A DNA stretch of 64,000 nt from Mauremys mutica (GCF_020497125.1 NC_059075.1:33454003-33518002); one strand, 5' to 3'; shown: positions 1 through 15,427, numbered from the stretch's first letter. Translations and numbers: made by a program. The notes: generated by a model from the sequence alone, not told the origin.

Positions 1-605
1 AGGGGGCTGGGGTGCGAGTGGGGGCTGTAGGATCTGGGAGAGAGTTAGGGTGTGGGAGGGGATTCTAACCTGGAGCAGGGGGTTGGGGGCCCAGCGTCTG
101 GGGCACAATTAAGGTGTGGGACGGGGTTCCGACCTGGGGCAGGGGGTTGGGGTGCATGAGGGAGTTCGGGATGCAGGTTCCAGCCGGGCACTGCTTATCT
201 CAGGCGGCTCATAGTCGGCGGTGCAGCGGGGCTAAGGCAGGCTCACTGCCTGCCTTCCCTGGCTGCACACCACATCCCAAAGCAGCTGGCATGTCCATGT
301 GGCCCTTAGGCAGAGGGGCCAGTGGGCTGTGTGTGCTGCCCGCGCCTGCTGGCACGCCCCCGTAGCTCCCATTGGCTGCTGTTCCTGGCAGGGTCAGCGC
401 TGGGGGCAGGGTCAGCACACGGAGCTTCCCTAATCGTCCCTGCGCCTAGAGGCTGCAGGGACATGCCAGCCACTTCCGGGGTGCTGTGCAGAGCCAGAAC
501 AGGCAGGTAGCCTGTCTTAGCCCTGCTGCGCCGCCGATCAGACTTTTAACAGCCCGATCAGCAGTGCTGACTGGAGGCACCAGGGTCCCTTTTCAACCAG
601 GCATT
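1..605. mobile_element. GC-rich non-autonomous DNA transposon, partial
   Basis: Positions 1-190 are G-rich degenerate repeats (variants of CTGGGGCAGGGGGTTGGGG). Then follows a unit with 'agctcccattggctgctgttcc' type palindromic promoter-like sequence and the 3' block 'ggtccctttTCaacc...ggttgaaa' (585-616), which I recognise as the end of a common turtle/archosaur DNA transposon. The left end is cut off by the window. No coding capacity: the short open frames on both strands reflect G/C richness. Confidence 0.6.
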
Positions 606-820
606 CCCGGTTGAAACTTTCTACCATTTATAGCAATTTTCACTATTTTATGCATAGGAAATTTCTTCCAAACTGGTAGAAAATCCGTAAATGAAATAAA
701 CTTTTTAACTACATCCATTGTATATAATCCTGTATCCTTGTGTATATAATCTAGTAACTATTATATGGGCTTTATTGGATTACAAATTGAAAACTGTTAC
801 AGTGTCAACATACAGTAAGG

Positions 821-1153
821 CAGGGATCGGCAACCTTTGGAATGCGAGCCGTCAGGGAAATGCGCTGGCGGGCCGGGACGGTTTGTTTACCTGCAGCGTC
901 CGCAGGTTCGGCAGATTGCAGCTCCCACTGGCTGCGGTTCACCGTTCCAGGCCAATGTGGGCTGCAGGAAGTGGCGGCCAGCAAATCCCTCAGCCCGTGC
1001 CGCTTCCCGCAGCCCCCATTGGCCTGGAACGGCAAACCGCAGCCAGTGGGAGCTGCGATCTGCCGAACCTGTGGATACTGCAGGTAAACAAACCGTCCTG
1101 GCCCGCCAGTGGATTTCCCTGACGGCCCGCGTGCCAAAGGTTGCCAATCCCTG
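821..1153. mobile_element. Palindromic hAT MITE
   Basis: The ends CAGGGATCGGCAACCTTTGG and CCAAAGGTTGCCAATCCCTG are inverted, and the interior is one long palindrome (CCCACTGGCTGCGGTTCACC against GGCAAACCGCAGCCAGTGGG). Flanking octamers CAGTAAGG and AAGTGAGG agree at 6 of 8 positions, as for an aged hAT 8-bp duplication. The open frames on both strands here are by-products of the palindrome. Confidence 0.85.
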
Positions 1154-1161
1154 AAGTGAGG

Positions 1162-1432
1162 CCTTGTCTACACTATACCACTTTAACTCTTCTTGCATAG
1201 TTAAAGCAACACAAGCCCTCTAGTTTGGTATACTTCTATTAATATAAAGATATATTGGTATGGGTATTCCAATATGGGAAGGGGAATAAGCTCCATCAGT
1301 ATAAGGCACTTTTATATCAGTTCAGCTGCGTCCCCACAGGGGGGGACTATTTCAGTTAAAAAAAAAAAAAACACCGCTGACTAAAATAGTAACATTGGTA
1401 CAAAACTTGTATGTAAACTAGGCTTTAGTCAT
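1162..1432. mobile_element. Old MITE with GTCTACACT-type ends
   Basis: Starts GGCCTTGTCTACACTATACC and ends ...GTATGTAAACTAGGCTTTAG, a degenerate inverted pair. Interior is A/T-rich with an A14 run at 1359-1372. The ends resemble those of the Harbinger-type elements elsewhere in the window; assignment is tentative. Confidence 0.5.
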
Positions 1433-2030
<598 letters not shown>

Positions 2031-2189
2031 TAAACACTGTCTTTAGTAAGCTTTTTCTTCTAAGTTTCCTCCCTCCACAATAAAAGGAAATCAAGTTTTG
2101 CTGTAGTAAAAATTGAAAAAGGGAAAAATAAAGTTGTATTTGAAAACTGTTCTGTTTAAAGTGTGCTTCTACACTGAAAAAATGACACA

Positions 2190-4300
2190 GGGTACGTCTA
2201 CACTATGGGACTATTCCGAATTTGCATAAACCGGTTTTGTAAAACAGATTGTATAAAATCGAGTGCACGCGGCCACACTAAACACATTAAATCGGTGGTG
2301 TGCGTCCACGGTCCGAGGCTAGCATCAACTTCTGGAGCGTTGCACTGTGGGTAGCTATTCCGTAGCTATCCCATAGTTCCCGCAGCCTCCCCCGCCCCTT
2401 GGAATTTCCGGGTTGAGATCCCAGTGCCTGATGGGGCAAAAATCATTGTCGCGGGTGGTTCTGGGTAAATGTCATCAGTCACTCCTTCCTCTGGGAAAGC
2501 AACGGCAGACAAGCATTTTGCGGCTTTTTTCCCTGGATTGCCCTGGCAGATGCCATAGCATGGCAATCATGGAGCCTGTTTTGCCTTTTGTGACTGTCAC
2601 CGTATGTGTACTAGATGCCGCTGACAGAGGCGATTCAGCAGCGCTACACAGCAGCATGCTTTTGCTTTTGCATGACAGCAGAGATGGTTACCAGCCATAC
2701 TGTACCATCTACCAATCCATAAATTGGTAAAAAGATGATCATGGTTACCAGTCCTTTTGCACTGCACCATCAGTTGCTGTCATAAGTGCCCCTGGCTGCT
2801 CTTAGCCAGGGGCGCAAAAGCCAAAATTGGGAATGACTCCCTGAGTCAATCCCTCCTTTTTGGTATCTAAAAATAGAATCAGTCCTGCCTAGAATATGGG
2901 CAAGTGTACTAGAGAACCACTGTATATCATAACCAGAGAGCACAGCTGCTCTGTGTCAGATCCTGCAGAAATTATGAGCTGTATTGCTATTCACAGGGGG
3001 TGCTCCTGCAACAACCCCACCTGTTCATTCTGTTCTTCCCCCAGCCTTCCTGGGCTACCATAGCATTGTCCCCCCACTTGTGTGATGACACAGTGACTTG
3101 TTAGTGAGAAATGAGTGGAAGGCAGCCTCCAGCTGCTATGATAGTCCAGACAGGACATTAAGCAGTGTGTAGGAGAGGAGCCCAGCATCCCACTCCTAAT
3201 CCAGGGGCAACTGAATCTTTTCTTTACACATGAAGGTGGGGGCTGATGGAGCTCAGCCCCCTGTTGCTATGATGAGGATGGTAACCAGCCATATTGCACC
3301 ATCTATCAGGAAAAATTAGGGGCAGGCACCCTTGATCGACCTAACAGATGCTAGTCTGCATGGTTACCAGTCCTTTTGCACTGCCCCATGTGCCAATAGG
3401 CTGATGATGACAATGGATATCAGTCTTATTGCACCATCAGCCACCCATGGCAGGGGGGGAGCAAGGGTGTTGGTGTTGAGTGCTGCAGCATCGTGTCTAT
3501 CTGCAGCATTCAGTAAAGATAGGGTGACATGTAAAAGAGTCAAGAGAAGATTGTTTTCCCTTTCACTTCTGGGGGTGGGTGGGGGGGTGCGTAGATTGCC
3601 GAGCTATGCCCTGACCCACCGCGGACACTGTGTTTGACCCTAGAAGCATTTGGAGCTCAGCCAAGAATGCAAATACTTTTCAGAGACTGCAGGAACTGTG
3701 GGATAGCTTGAGTCCTCCAGTCCAGGAGCGTCCATTTGATTCTTTGGCTTTCCGTTACGCTTGTCACGCAGCAGTGCGCTGAGCCCCTGCTATGGCGTCT
3801 GTCTGGAGATTTTTTTAAAAATGATTTTGAATTTCGTCTTCTGTAACGGAGCGCTGATAGAACAGATTTGCCTGCCCTTACTGCGGTCACATCCGCATGG
3901 TCCATGCGGGAGCTCTTTCTTTATTTTGATTTTTAACTGCATCACCACACGTGCTGATCGGAGCTCCACGCTGGGCAAACAGGAAATATTCAAAAGTTCG
4001 CGGGGCTTTTCCTGTCTACCTGGCCACTGCATCCGAGTTCAGATTGCTGTCCAGAGCGGTCAGTGGTGCACTGTGGGATACCGCCCAGAGGCCAATACCG
4101 TCGATCTGCGGCCACACTAACCCTAATCCGATATGGTAATACCGATATTAGCGCTACTCCTCTCGTTAGGGAGGAGTACAGAAACCGGTTTAAAGTGCCC
4201 TTTATACCGATATAAATGGCCTCTCAGTGTGGACGGGTGTGGCGTTAAATCGGTTTTACGCTCCTAAAACCGGTTTAAACGCCTAGTGTAGACCAGGCTT
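2190..4300. mobile_element. Harbinger element, non-coding deletion derivative
   Basis: Begins GGGTACGTCTACACTATGGG and ends CGCCTAGTGTAGACCAGGCT. Long interior blocks match the 51.35-52.8 kb part of the Harbinger element at 49247-54113 (for example the 'cagcagcatgcttttgcttttgcatgacag' and 'ctgcagcattcagtaaagatagggtgac' blocks). No transposase remains. Subterminal AAACCGGTTT motifs repeat near the right end (4185-4275). Target duplication not clear. Confidence 0.75.
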
Positions 4301-6491
<2,191 letters not shown>

Positions 6492-6654
6492 ATTATTACC
6501 CATATATTCTTTCCCCCCACCCCCACTTCCTTCCCAGAATCTGCTGGGCTTTGTAAGTTTCTATCATAAGTATATGATTATACTTCAAACAGAAGTAAAA
6601 TAAAATAATAAACATTCTAACTATTAATGAAGTCTGAAAACTATTTTAAATTCA

Positions 6655-7265
6655 GAGATTTTAAAAGAGAAGAGACCATTACGATAATCTAGTTTGACCT
6701 TTTGCAAAACACAGGCCCTAGAATTTCACCCAGTAATTCCTGCATCATGTCCATAATTTCTGGTTTAACTAGAGCAATGGTTTTCAGCCTGTGGTCTGTG
6801 GACCCTTGGGGGTCTGCATACTATAACTAAGATTTCCAAAGGGGTCTGCACCTCCATTTGAAATTTTTTAGAGGTCCACAAATGAAAAAAGGTTGAAAAC
6901 CAGTGAACTAGAACATATATTTTAGAAATACATCTACTCTTGATTTAAAGACTTCAAGTGATGGCGAATCCACTACATCCCTTTGGTAAGTTGTTCCAAT
7001 GGTTAATTACCTCACTGTTTAAAACACAGTGCCTTATTTCCAGTTTGAATTGGTGTAGCTTCAGCTCCCAGCCATTGGATCTTGTTATGGCTTTGTTAGA
7101 TTGAAGAGCCCAGTGCAATCAGATATCTTCTCCCTTTGTAGGTACCTATAAACCATGATAAGTCACTTGTTAGCCTTCTCTTTGATATCCTAAACAGGCT
7201 GAGCTTCCTAGGTCTCTGATTGTAACATGAGTTTTCCAGATCTTGAATCATTCTTGTGGCTTTGT
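6655..7265 (-). mobile_element. Old CR1 3' end
   Basis: Contains the degraded complement of the CR1 3' region: 'gataatctagtttgaccttttg', 'agtgatggcgaatccactacatccc', 'aagttgttccaatggttaatta', 'cagccattggatcttgttatggcttt'. Its order is that of an old CR1 on the minus strand. A hAT MITE is inserted at 6775-6905. Confidence 0.75.
6775..6905. mobile_element. Short hAT MITE
   Basis: Ends CAATGGTTTTCAGCCTGTGG and AAAAGGTTGAAAACCAGTG are inverted; interior has the 'ggtccgtggaccc...ggggtctgcacctccatttg' core of a common turtle hAT MITE. Flanks AACTAGAG (6767-6774) and AACTAGAA (6906-6913) give a 7/8 target duplication within a CR1. Confidence 0.85.
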
Positions 7266-7389
7266 TCTTTTCTGTTCATATATATGTAAGATGCATATTT
7301 AATCAATGTATATGAAGAGCTATTACAGCGCAACAATGCATGAACAACAGATTTTTAAAACGCACGCACGCATACTAGATCCTAAATCA

Positions 7390-7443
7390 AAAGAGATATA
7401 TGTCTATATCTATCTATCTATATCTATATATATATCTATATCT
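7390..7443. repeat. (TATC)n/(TA)n microsatellite
   Basis: Interrupted tetranucleotide tract 'tctatatctatctatctatatctatatatatatctatatc'. The rest of 7266-7980 is A/T-rich intron with nothing recognised. Confidence 0.85.
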
Positions 7444-7950
7444 TTAGCAGAGCCTGGCTCAAAAGATATGCTAATATTTTGTTTATAGTATGTTTTTATC
7501 TTAAGCACAAACTTAAAATAATGAATGTATATTTTGAAGGATTATAAAAGGAAGTTTATAAATACTTTTTTACAAATTGGGCTTTTTCTTTGTAATAGAA
7601 TGCACATTTATGGCCAGACTGTGAATTCCTAACTCAAATTGGGTCATAATTATTCACATGAATAGTCCAGTGACAATTTGGGCCTTCATTGTTAGGTTAA
7701 CAAAAAGATTCTATAAATTAGATAATTTAGTGAATCAGATCATTAGGGCAATTTTCTCAGATATAATTTACTTTAATTTTATATTACATTTTACTTAGAA
7801 GCTTTTTATTTTTAAGATATTCTGTGCTGATTACTGAACCAAGAGTGTTTTCATTAGGAAGTTTTCTTTATCATCCAACAAAGATTTCCACGTTCTCAGT
7901 ATAGTTTTGTAGCGTCCTTTTTTTTTCTCCCCTTACAGTTTTGGAAATAA

Positions 7951-8136
<186 letters not shown>

Positions 8137-8639
8137 TGAAAAGAGATTGTAATTGAATTAAGTTAACACAAATTAGCATTCTAAATCTTGCAAAGACAAA
8201 ATGTGAAAATATAAAGTTTTCTCTAGTTCAAACAATTTCTGTGACAAGACGTTACTGACTCAACAGATAAAAGCTGCAAGAAATATTTAAATGTAATAGT
8301 GTTTCATAAGACTGTTAACAATTAAAAGCCAGAAAATTTAAAATAAAGGATGAAGCCCCAGCATTAAACCCAGCACCTTTTATCTAGTATTGGAGGCATT
8401 TTTAAACAATGGTTGATTTTATGTATCGTATATATACTATAAAATTTTAGCTCATGAGTATTTTCAGATGAAATCACAACATTGATGCTGAAGGTCCTTT
8501 TTTGTTATTTGACATGATCATGATGTTATATAATTTTGTGTGGATTTTTTGTTTTGGGATTAAAACTGGGGAGATGATCTGCCAGGAAGTATCAGAAGCT
8601 GACAGAAAATATCATGATAGCTCTCTGAAAGGTGGTTGT

Positions 8640-8690
8640 TATTACTATCATCAATTATTATTATTAAGAAGAAGAAGAAAATTCCTAATT
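8640..8690. repeat. TAT/AAG simple repeat
   Basis: 'attactatcatcaattatta' followed by 'ttattaagaagaagaagaaa'. Low-complexity; 8123-8640 otherwise shows nothing recognised. Confidence 0.7.
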
Positions 8691-8709
8691 AATTATATTG
8701 TGGAAGTAC

Positions 8710-9500
8710 CCAAAGGCCCTAATCTGGAGAGGGGCTCCAATGTCCTAGACCAGGGGTCGGCAACCGGTGGCTCGCGGCTCGCCAGGGTAAGCACCCTGGC
8801 GGGCCGGCCCGGTTTGTTTATCTGCCGCGTCGGCAAGTTCGGCCGATTGCGGCTCCCACTGGCCGCGGTTCGCGGTCCCAGGCCAATGCGGGAGGCAGGA
8901 AGCGGTGCGAGCCGAGGGATGTTCTGGCCGCGGCTTCCTGCCTGGCGAGCCGAAAGCCACCGGTTGCCGACCCCTGTCCTAGACACTGTGAAAGACACAT
9001 TTGCCTAGAAGAGTTTATAATCTAATTTTAACACCAGATGCAATAAGTGACGGTAATAAACAATAGGAGGGAAGTACAGGGAGAATATGGTTAACAACAT
9101 AAAGGGGGATAGGTATAGTAGATTTACAGACTAGTTCAGGGAGGTTGTTGCATATGTAAGGGATGGTGTGGCAGAAGGAATGAAGACTCTTGTGGCAAAA
9201 CCAGACAAGCAGGTGGAGCAAGGAAGGGGAGGATGATACAAGGAGAGGCAGAGCTGTAGGATTTTAAATGTGGGAGCAAGAAGTTTGAATTTGATACAGC
9301 AGAAGAGAGACCTAGTAAAGGGATTTAAAGAGGGGAGTGATGTGGGAAGAATAGGCAAGACTGATAGTCTTAGCAACTACTTATTGAATAAATGGTGTGT
9401 GGGTTTCAACAAGGCCAGTGAGGAAGAAGTTGTCAGAGTCAAAACAGGTAGGGATGAGGGCCTAGTTGAGTTTTGTGTGCGTGAACAGAGAAAAAAAGTC
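8710..9500. mobile_element. Old interspersed repeat (unclassified)
   Basis: 'ctccaatgtcctagac...actgtg...agagtttataatctaa...agggaagtacaggga' and '...atttgatacagcagaagagagacctagtaaagg' match a familiar ancient sauropsid repeat that I cannot assign to a class. The hAT MITE at 8751-8976 is inserted in it. A second, shorter piece of the same family appears near 17730-17840. Confidence 0.5.
8751..8976. mobile_element. Palindromic hAT MITE with exact 8-bp TSD
   Basis: CAGGGGTCGGCAACCGGTGG at the left and CCACCGGTTGCCGACCCCTG at the right are exact inverted repeats. Flanking TCCTAGAC (8743-8750) is repeated exactly at 8977-8984. Interior is a GC-rich palindrome, which explains open frames on both strands. 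Confidence 0.95.
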
Positions 9501-10355
9501 TTGATTATAGGTGGAGATGGTAGTGAATCCTATAGTTAAGGTTGCCATTATAAGACTTTGTTTTCAATTGCGTATAACTTTCCTAATGTTTAACAGTTTA
9601 GGCTGAAATTTTCCATGCCAGGTGTATGCCTCAGGCTGAATTTGTTTTGTAAAGATTCATCAAAAATGATTCTTGTGTTTCCTAGAACATGGTAGAGGAA
9701 TACATTGTTTTACTCATGTTAAAAAACTTTGTGTTTCCTTGAGAAGCTGCAGCACCTCTGTGCTTTAGAATAGGCACATGAAATTTATCAGGAGTGTTGC
9801 CTTTGTGTCAGGATGTGCGCTTCCTGTAAAAATCCATCAAAACTTGGCAGAGTAACAAACTTCTGAAAATTACAGTTCGCACATGCTGAGTAGATATTGG
9901 TTAATGTTTAGCAACTAAATTCCCTGAAGATTATGCCTATACTGGGTGCGCTCCATTTCAGGGCTGTAGGAGCTGAGTAGATGTGCCCTTGTGAGTACTC
10001 CTCCCAGCCAGTAGGGACCACTGTAGTGCCAGGCATCAGAAGTGAGATCATTCCCCTAGTATGGCGAAGGAGAAGGAATCAGCTGGGAATGCAGAGGGGT
10101 GAGGGATGGAGTGGGAGAGGCAGTCTGTGGCCTGTGGAAATGGGAAGAGGGACAGAGATAGGCTGTGGGAGCGAGAAGTAGGGTGGGAAGGTAGAGTCAG
10201 GCTGCAGAGGATAGGAGGAGGGTCTGTGGGGACAGAGACTGGCTGTATGAGGGAGGAATAGGAACTAAGTAGAGAGAGACATGCTGCTGGTGGGGGAATA
10301 GGTACAGAGTGGGGACAAGAAGCAGGCTATAGGATTATACTATAGTTAATACTAT
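9501..10355. other. Intron; G/A-rich degenerate tract
   Basis: 9501-9950 shows nothing recognised. 9960-10340 is purine-rich with loose repetition of 'gggacagagactggctgt'-like phrases, possibly a decayed minisatellite. No gene. Confidence 0.5.
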
Positions 10356-10545
10356 AGGACCGTGGGCCTTAGGGACATGCTGGCTGCCGCTTCCCGCAAC
10401 TTCCATTGGCTGGGAACGGCGAACTGCGGTCACTGGGAGCTTCAGGGGGCTGTGCCTGCGGATGGTGAACATAAACAAAATGTCTTGTAGCCCGACTGTG
10501 GATTACCCTCATGGGCCCCATGCTGAAGGTTGCTGACCCCTGGTT
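10356..10545. mobile_element. hAT MITE, left-truncated
   Basis: Ends GCTGAAGGTTGCTGACCCCTG; interior 'cattggctgggaacggcgaactgcggtcactgggagc' and 'aacataaacaaaatgtcttg' match the hAT MITE at 40415-40676. It abuts the DIRS copy starting near 10546, whose left terminal repeat is missing. Confidence 0.7.
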
Positions 10546-10638
10546 TAGTGTGTATAGTCTTTTGCAAGTTGGGGTGGTGTATATAGCTAGTATATATAGT
10601 TCTTATAATCAAAGGACTTTTCACTCCAGGGGCCGGGC

Positions 10639-12660
10639 ATGCTCTGGTACCCAGGCTTCAAGCCTTATGCCAAACCTGTGCCAGTAAGTGACCCGCACTT
10701 GAGTTATTTAAAGAGTTTTGGGGAAACTCATGTTAAGGACAAGTGCAAAATATGTCAAGACTCCAGACCCTGTACCAAGAAGGACTGAGACATCAGACTA
10801 AAGGCTATCCTCATGAAAGCCACCCTCAAACCTGTCTCCTGGCACCAAGCTCTTCCCAGCACTATTCTCCATCCCCGGTGCCACAGAAGAAACCCAAAAA
10901 GCAGCACAGCAAGAGAGGGCACTTGCCGGTACAAAAGAGAGAAAAGTGGGGAGAGGGAGTGAGACCCATGCCAGGCCGTTGTTCTACCCCTGGACCTGCG
11001 TCAGCACCGTCAACTCCATCAAGGGAATTGAGGCTGATGAAGGACCCTCTGCTGACACCAGGGAGTCACCATGGTACCAGTGGACTGATGGTGCCATCAA
11101 CCCTGGAGGTTTATCAGGCAGGTAGGGACCTTCTCTCTGTTCTGGTCCCTCCAGCCCCACTGGGGAACCTACCAGCTCTGGCCTCCGGAAGCAGGAGGGA
11201 ACAAGGTACATCAGGTGCCTTCCTGGCACTGGGTCCCCCAACATCATCCAGGGGCAAGCCCTACCTGATCCCAGCGTCCTGCTCCCTGGCACACCACTGG
11301 TCCCCAGAGCCCCTGCACCATATGGCCGCACAAGTGGGTACTGCTCCACCCTGGTCGCCGACAGAGGAATCCTCTTCAGATTCTGAAGAGGAGCCCTATG
11401 TACTGAGAAAAGCCCAACATCGGTACCCAGCCTACACCCCACCAAGCTTTACTGCTGGTCCCCAGGTGCGTGTCTGGCTAACGGGCCACTGGCCGATGTA
11501 GTGGCTCTACTGGAACCCCTGGGAGTTTCCCCTAGAACCAGGGCCTGACTCCCACTGCTCCTACTTGGTGGCCTCTTGGAGGCAGGCTACTGCTCCTTCC
11601 TGCTCAGCATCAGATCCAGACTCCAGCACCGATCCCAGTACCAAAGCCCCGTAGGTATAGTCGAGGCAGAAGGAGAGTAAGGAGTCCCTCCTTCAATGAA
11701 AGCCTCCCCCTCATCCTCCCCAGATGACGCTGTTGCAGGTCCCAGCAGACTACTTCCCCAGGATGATTTCAGGACCTTCTGAAGCAGGTCACTTCAGACC
11801 TGGTCTTGGAGCTCAAGGAGCTCAAGAGACATCACACAGCCTTAGTGGATGCAGCCAGGATATCAAACTAGCCCTACCCATCAATGAGGCAAAGATGGGA
11901 CCAGACAAAGCCCTATGGCAGATTCCTTCTTCTCTGGCCCCCACTTCAAAAGGGGCAGAGAAGCAGCATCTATTATGTGCCAGCAAGCAGCTTCTCAATA
12001 TCTATACTCACACCCTCCCCCAGGGTCCCTGGTGGTGTCGGAAGTGAACAAAAGGGACAGGCAGGGCCAGTCGAGTGCTACCCCAAAATAAAAGGATGCT
12101 AAGAAACTGGACCTTTCTGGAAGAAAGGTTTAGTCCACATGTAGCTTCCAGTTGTGTATTGCCAATCAGCAGGCTCTTCTGGGGAGATACAATTTTAATC
12201 TGTGGGACTCCCTGACTAAGTTCAAAGACTCCTTGCCTCAAGAGGCAAGGCAGGAGTTTGCAGTCCTCCTAGAGGAGGGTAAGAATATGGCTAAGACCTC
12301 TCTCCATGCGGCTCTGGATGCTGCCGACTCAGCGGTCCAGACAGTAGCCTCTGTGGTCACCATGAGGTGCTGTTCCTGGCTCCAGTCCTCTGTCTTTTCC
12401 AACAAGTCCAAAAGTCTATGCAGGACCTCCCATTTGAAGGCTCCTCTCTTTTCTCGGGGCAGATGGACATGAGACTTCACGGACTGAAAGACTCAAAGGC
12501 TGCACTATGATCCTTACGCCTGTATGCTCTATCTGCCTCTAGAAAACACTTCAGGCCCCAGCAGCTTCCTTGGTTCTCAGGACCTCCAAGACAGGAGCCC
12601 TACAAGAGAAAAGGCAGAGGTTTTAAGCGGCGCCAACCACCCCGTCTACTTTAGCTTCTC
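10639..12660 (+). pseudogene. DIRS-A copy 1 gag, broken
   Basis: Starts at the Met shared by all copies (here MLWYPGFKP) and reaches a stop after about 50 residues; the next frame (10743-11501) continues the family sequence with SPSPVPQKKPKKQ, VPSTLEVYQAG and SSDSEEEPYVL. The CxxC motif of copies 2 and 4 has decayed, but CKIC survives. The C-terminal part (12152-12472) has ANQQALLGRYNF and AALDAADSAVQT, matching copy 2. Confidence 0.8.
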
Positions 12661-12899
12661 AGGGCCCCAGAGATACTCCGGCAAGCCCAAGCAGACTTTT
12701 TGAAGCTATGTCAGAGGGCGCTGTACCAGTTGCCATTTCAGATCTGTCCCTCTTTCATTTTTTGACCATCTGTCACTCTTCAGCCCAGCTTGGGCATCCA
12801 TAACATCAGACTGATGGGTCCTGAGCACAGTGACAATCCGATGTACCCTTCAGTTTTTATACAACTCTCCCTCCTGCTGCCCATCCCCCATCCCTCTTC

Positions 12900-14640
12900 A
12901 AGGACCCTTCTTATGAGCAGCTGCTTGTCCAAGAGGTGCAATCCTTCCTACATATGGGGGCTGTGGAGGAAGTTTCTCATGACTTGAGAGGGAAGGGGTT
13001 TTATGCCTGGTATTTCCTAATCCCAAAGGCAAAAGGGGGGCTCTGGCCCATCCTGGACCTGCATCACCTCCAGAGATATTTCAGGAAACTGAGGTTTTGC
13101 ATGATCTTCCTGGGTTCCATCATTCCCTCCCTGGCCCCAGGAGATTGATACGCCACCTTCAACTTAAAGGATGCATAATTTCACATTTCTGTCTTCCATG
13201 GCCACGGAAGATTTCAGGTTTGTAGTGGGTTATTGCCATTACCAATTCACTACCCTTTCCTTTGGCCTATCAGCAGCGCCAAGGGTTTTTACAAAGTGTA
13301 TGGCAGTTGTAGCAGCCTTCCTTAGGCAGCGAGGCGTTCAGGTTTACTCATACCTCTACTACTGGCTGATCCAAGGTTGGTTGCAGGCTCAAGTGCAAGA
13401 CAGCATCAACACAGTCTGAAGCATGTTGAGGGTCCTGGGCCTGCTGATAAACAAGCAAAAATCAACAATTCTCCCATTTCAGAAATAGAATTTACTGGGG
13501 CTGTGCTCGACTCGACCCAGGCCAGCACCTTCTTGCCAGAGGCTCAGTTCCAGACAATGGCAAACCTGATATGAACAAAGATCATGGCCCACCCAATCAT
13601 GACAGCTCAAGTGTGCCTCAAGCTACTGGGCCACATGGTGGCTTGCACTTATGTGGTTCAAGATGCAAGACTGCACCCCAGTCTCCTACAGATGTGGCTA
13701 GCGTCAGTATACTCCTCAAGTATCATTTGAACTCAGTCTTTTGATTCTTCCCTCGGTCCTTGCCTCCCTGAGCTGGTGGAAGGAGCTAAGGTTGATAATG
13801 ATGGGGGTGCCATTTGTGGCCCTGCAGCCATCGGTGTCTTTAGACTTGGATGTGTCAGATCTAGGGTGGGGAGTCCACTGCAACAACCTCAGGACTCAGG
13901 GCCTCTGGTCCTGAGAAGAACACTCCCTGCACATAAATGTTAGGGGGCTCAGAGCGGTGTGCCTGGCTTGCCAAGCGTTTCTTCCCTGGGTCTCAGACAA
14001 GGTGGTTCAAGTTCTGACAGACAATACAGCAGCCATGTTCTATATCAAAAAGCAAGGAGGGATCCAATCCTCCACCCTTTTGTCAGGAGGCTGTTGCTGT
14101 ATTGGACTTTTGTACAAGACACTCCATTCATCTCAAAGCATCTTACCTCCTGGGAGCCTGGAATGTGTTGGCAGATCACCTCAGAAAGTCCTTCTCCTCT
14201 CACCACAAGTGGTCTCTTCACTCAGACGTTGTCAATGTCATCTTCCAGAGGTGGGGGCCTCCCCAGGTGGACCACCAGGCAGAACAGGAAATGCCATCAG
14301 TCCTTTTCACTTTGTGGGCAGAGCCTGGGCTCCCTCTCCGATGCTTTCCTGCTCTCATGGGCAGACCACCTATTGTATGTCTTTTCACTGATCCCCTTTT
14401 TTCATAAGGTTCTCCTAAAAATCAAATGGGACAAGGCAAGGGTTATCCTGATGGCATGGCCACAGTTCTAGCATTAGTTCAGGACACTTCTGGACCTCAG
14501 TGGCAGCTCTACTTGTGCTCCCACTCTGCCCAGACTTGATTTCACAAGACCATGGCCGGTAGCTTCACCTGAACCTCACCTCCCTGCACCTAACTACATG
14601 GATGCTGCATGGCTGAACACTGAAGAAAAGGCGTGCTCAG
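12900..14640 (+). pseudogene. DIRS-A copy 1 RT-RNase H, broken
   Basis: RT fingers/palm sequence (RGKGFYAWYFLIPKAKGG, then FGLSAAPRVFTKCMAVVAAF) spans 12936-13400 in several frames. The catalytic box at 13351-13362 reads YLYY where copies 2 and 4 have YLDD, so both metal-binding aspartates are lost. RNase H-like sequence (LTDNTAAMFYIKKQGG) is near 14000-14070, and the methyltransferase-like tail follows. The end retains the overlap with the recombinase start near 14598-14616. Confidence 0.85.
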
Positions 14641-14691
14641 AAGAGGTTTGACAGATCTTGTTAGGTAGTAGGCGGCCTTCCACTAAGGGTG

Positions 14692-15427
14692 TGTCAAGGT
14701 TCATTCCCCACTCTGAACTTTAGGGTACAGATGTGGGGGACCTGCATGAGAAGCTCTAAGCTCAATTAACAGCTTAGATCTGGTCTGGCTGCCACCACCC
14801 CCAAGCACTCCCTTCCCTGGGTAGCCTTGAGAGACTCCTCCACCAATTTCCTGGTGGACACTGATCCAAATCCCTTGGATCTTAAAACAAGGAGAATTTA
14901 ACCATCCCCCCTCCTTTCCCCCCACCAATTCCTGGTGAGTCCAGATATAATCCCCTTGGATCTTAAAACAAGGAAAAATCAGTCAGGTTTTTAAAAAGAA
15001 GGCTTTTAATTAAAGAAAAGAAAGGTAAAAGAAAACACTCTGGGAGAGATTAGCATACCAGCTACTCTCACAGACAACAGATTCCAAACACAGAGGATCT
15101 TCCCCTGGGCAAAACCTTAGTTACACCAAAAAAATACCCAAATACCCAATTTGATTCTTCCTCTAATTGCACAAGACAGGTTACAAAGAAATAAACATAA
15201 ACTTATTTATTCCTTTCTAAAACTTACTCTGATAAGAGGCTGGTTCCTTGATCTTTTTCACTCCAGCTGAAACTGAAACTGACTAAACAAAGGAAACTTC
15301 CCTCCTTCCTTTTGAAACATCTTGTTCCCCCATTGGTTCCTCTGGTCAGGTGTCAGCTAGGCTAGGTGAACTTCTTAGCCCTTTACAGGTAAAAGAGGCA
15401 TTAACCCTTAACTATCTGTTTATGACA
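14692..15427 (-). mobile_element. Solo LTR with 5-bp TSD
   Basis: A 736-bp element with TG...CA ends (TGTCAAGGTTCATTCCCCAC to CTGTTTATGACA), flanked by exact GGGTG at 14687-14691 and 15428-15432. No internal coding region, so it looks like a solo LTR of a retrovirus-like or Gypsy element. Orientation is inferred from memory of this common turtle LTR, which usually reads from the TGTCATAAA end. Confidence 0.85.

Noticed and set aside
805..1198. Overlapping open frames of 80-134 codons on both strands
   Set aside because: They lie in a palindromic hAT MITE, where GC-rich inverted sequence gives open frames in several directions. The same applies at 8693-9000, 35618-35985, 40375-40738 and 47778-48213.
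10984..11445. 153-codon minus-strand frame in DIRS-A copy 1
   Set aside because: It is the shadow of the Pro/Ser-rich gag on the other strand. The minus-strand frames at 19383-19895 and 43354-43887 are alike.
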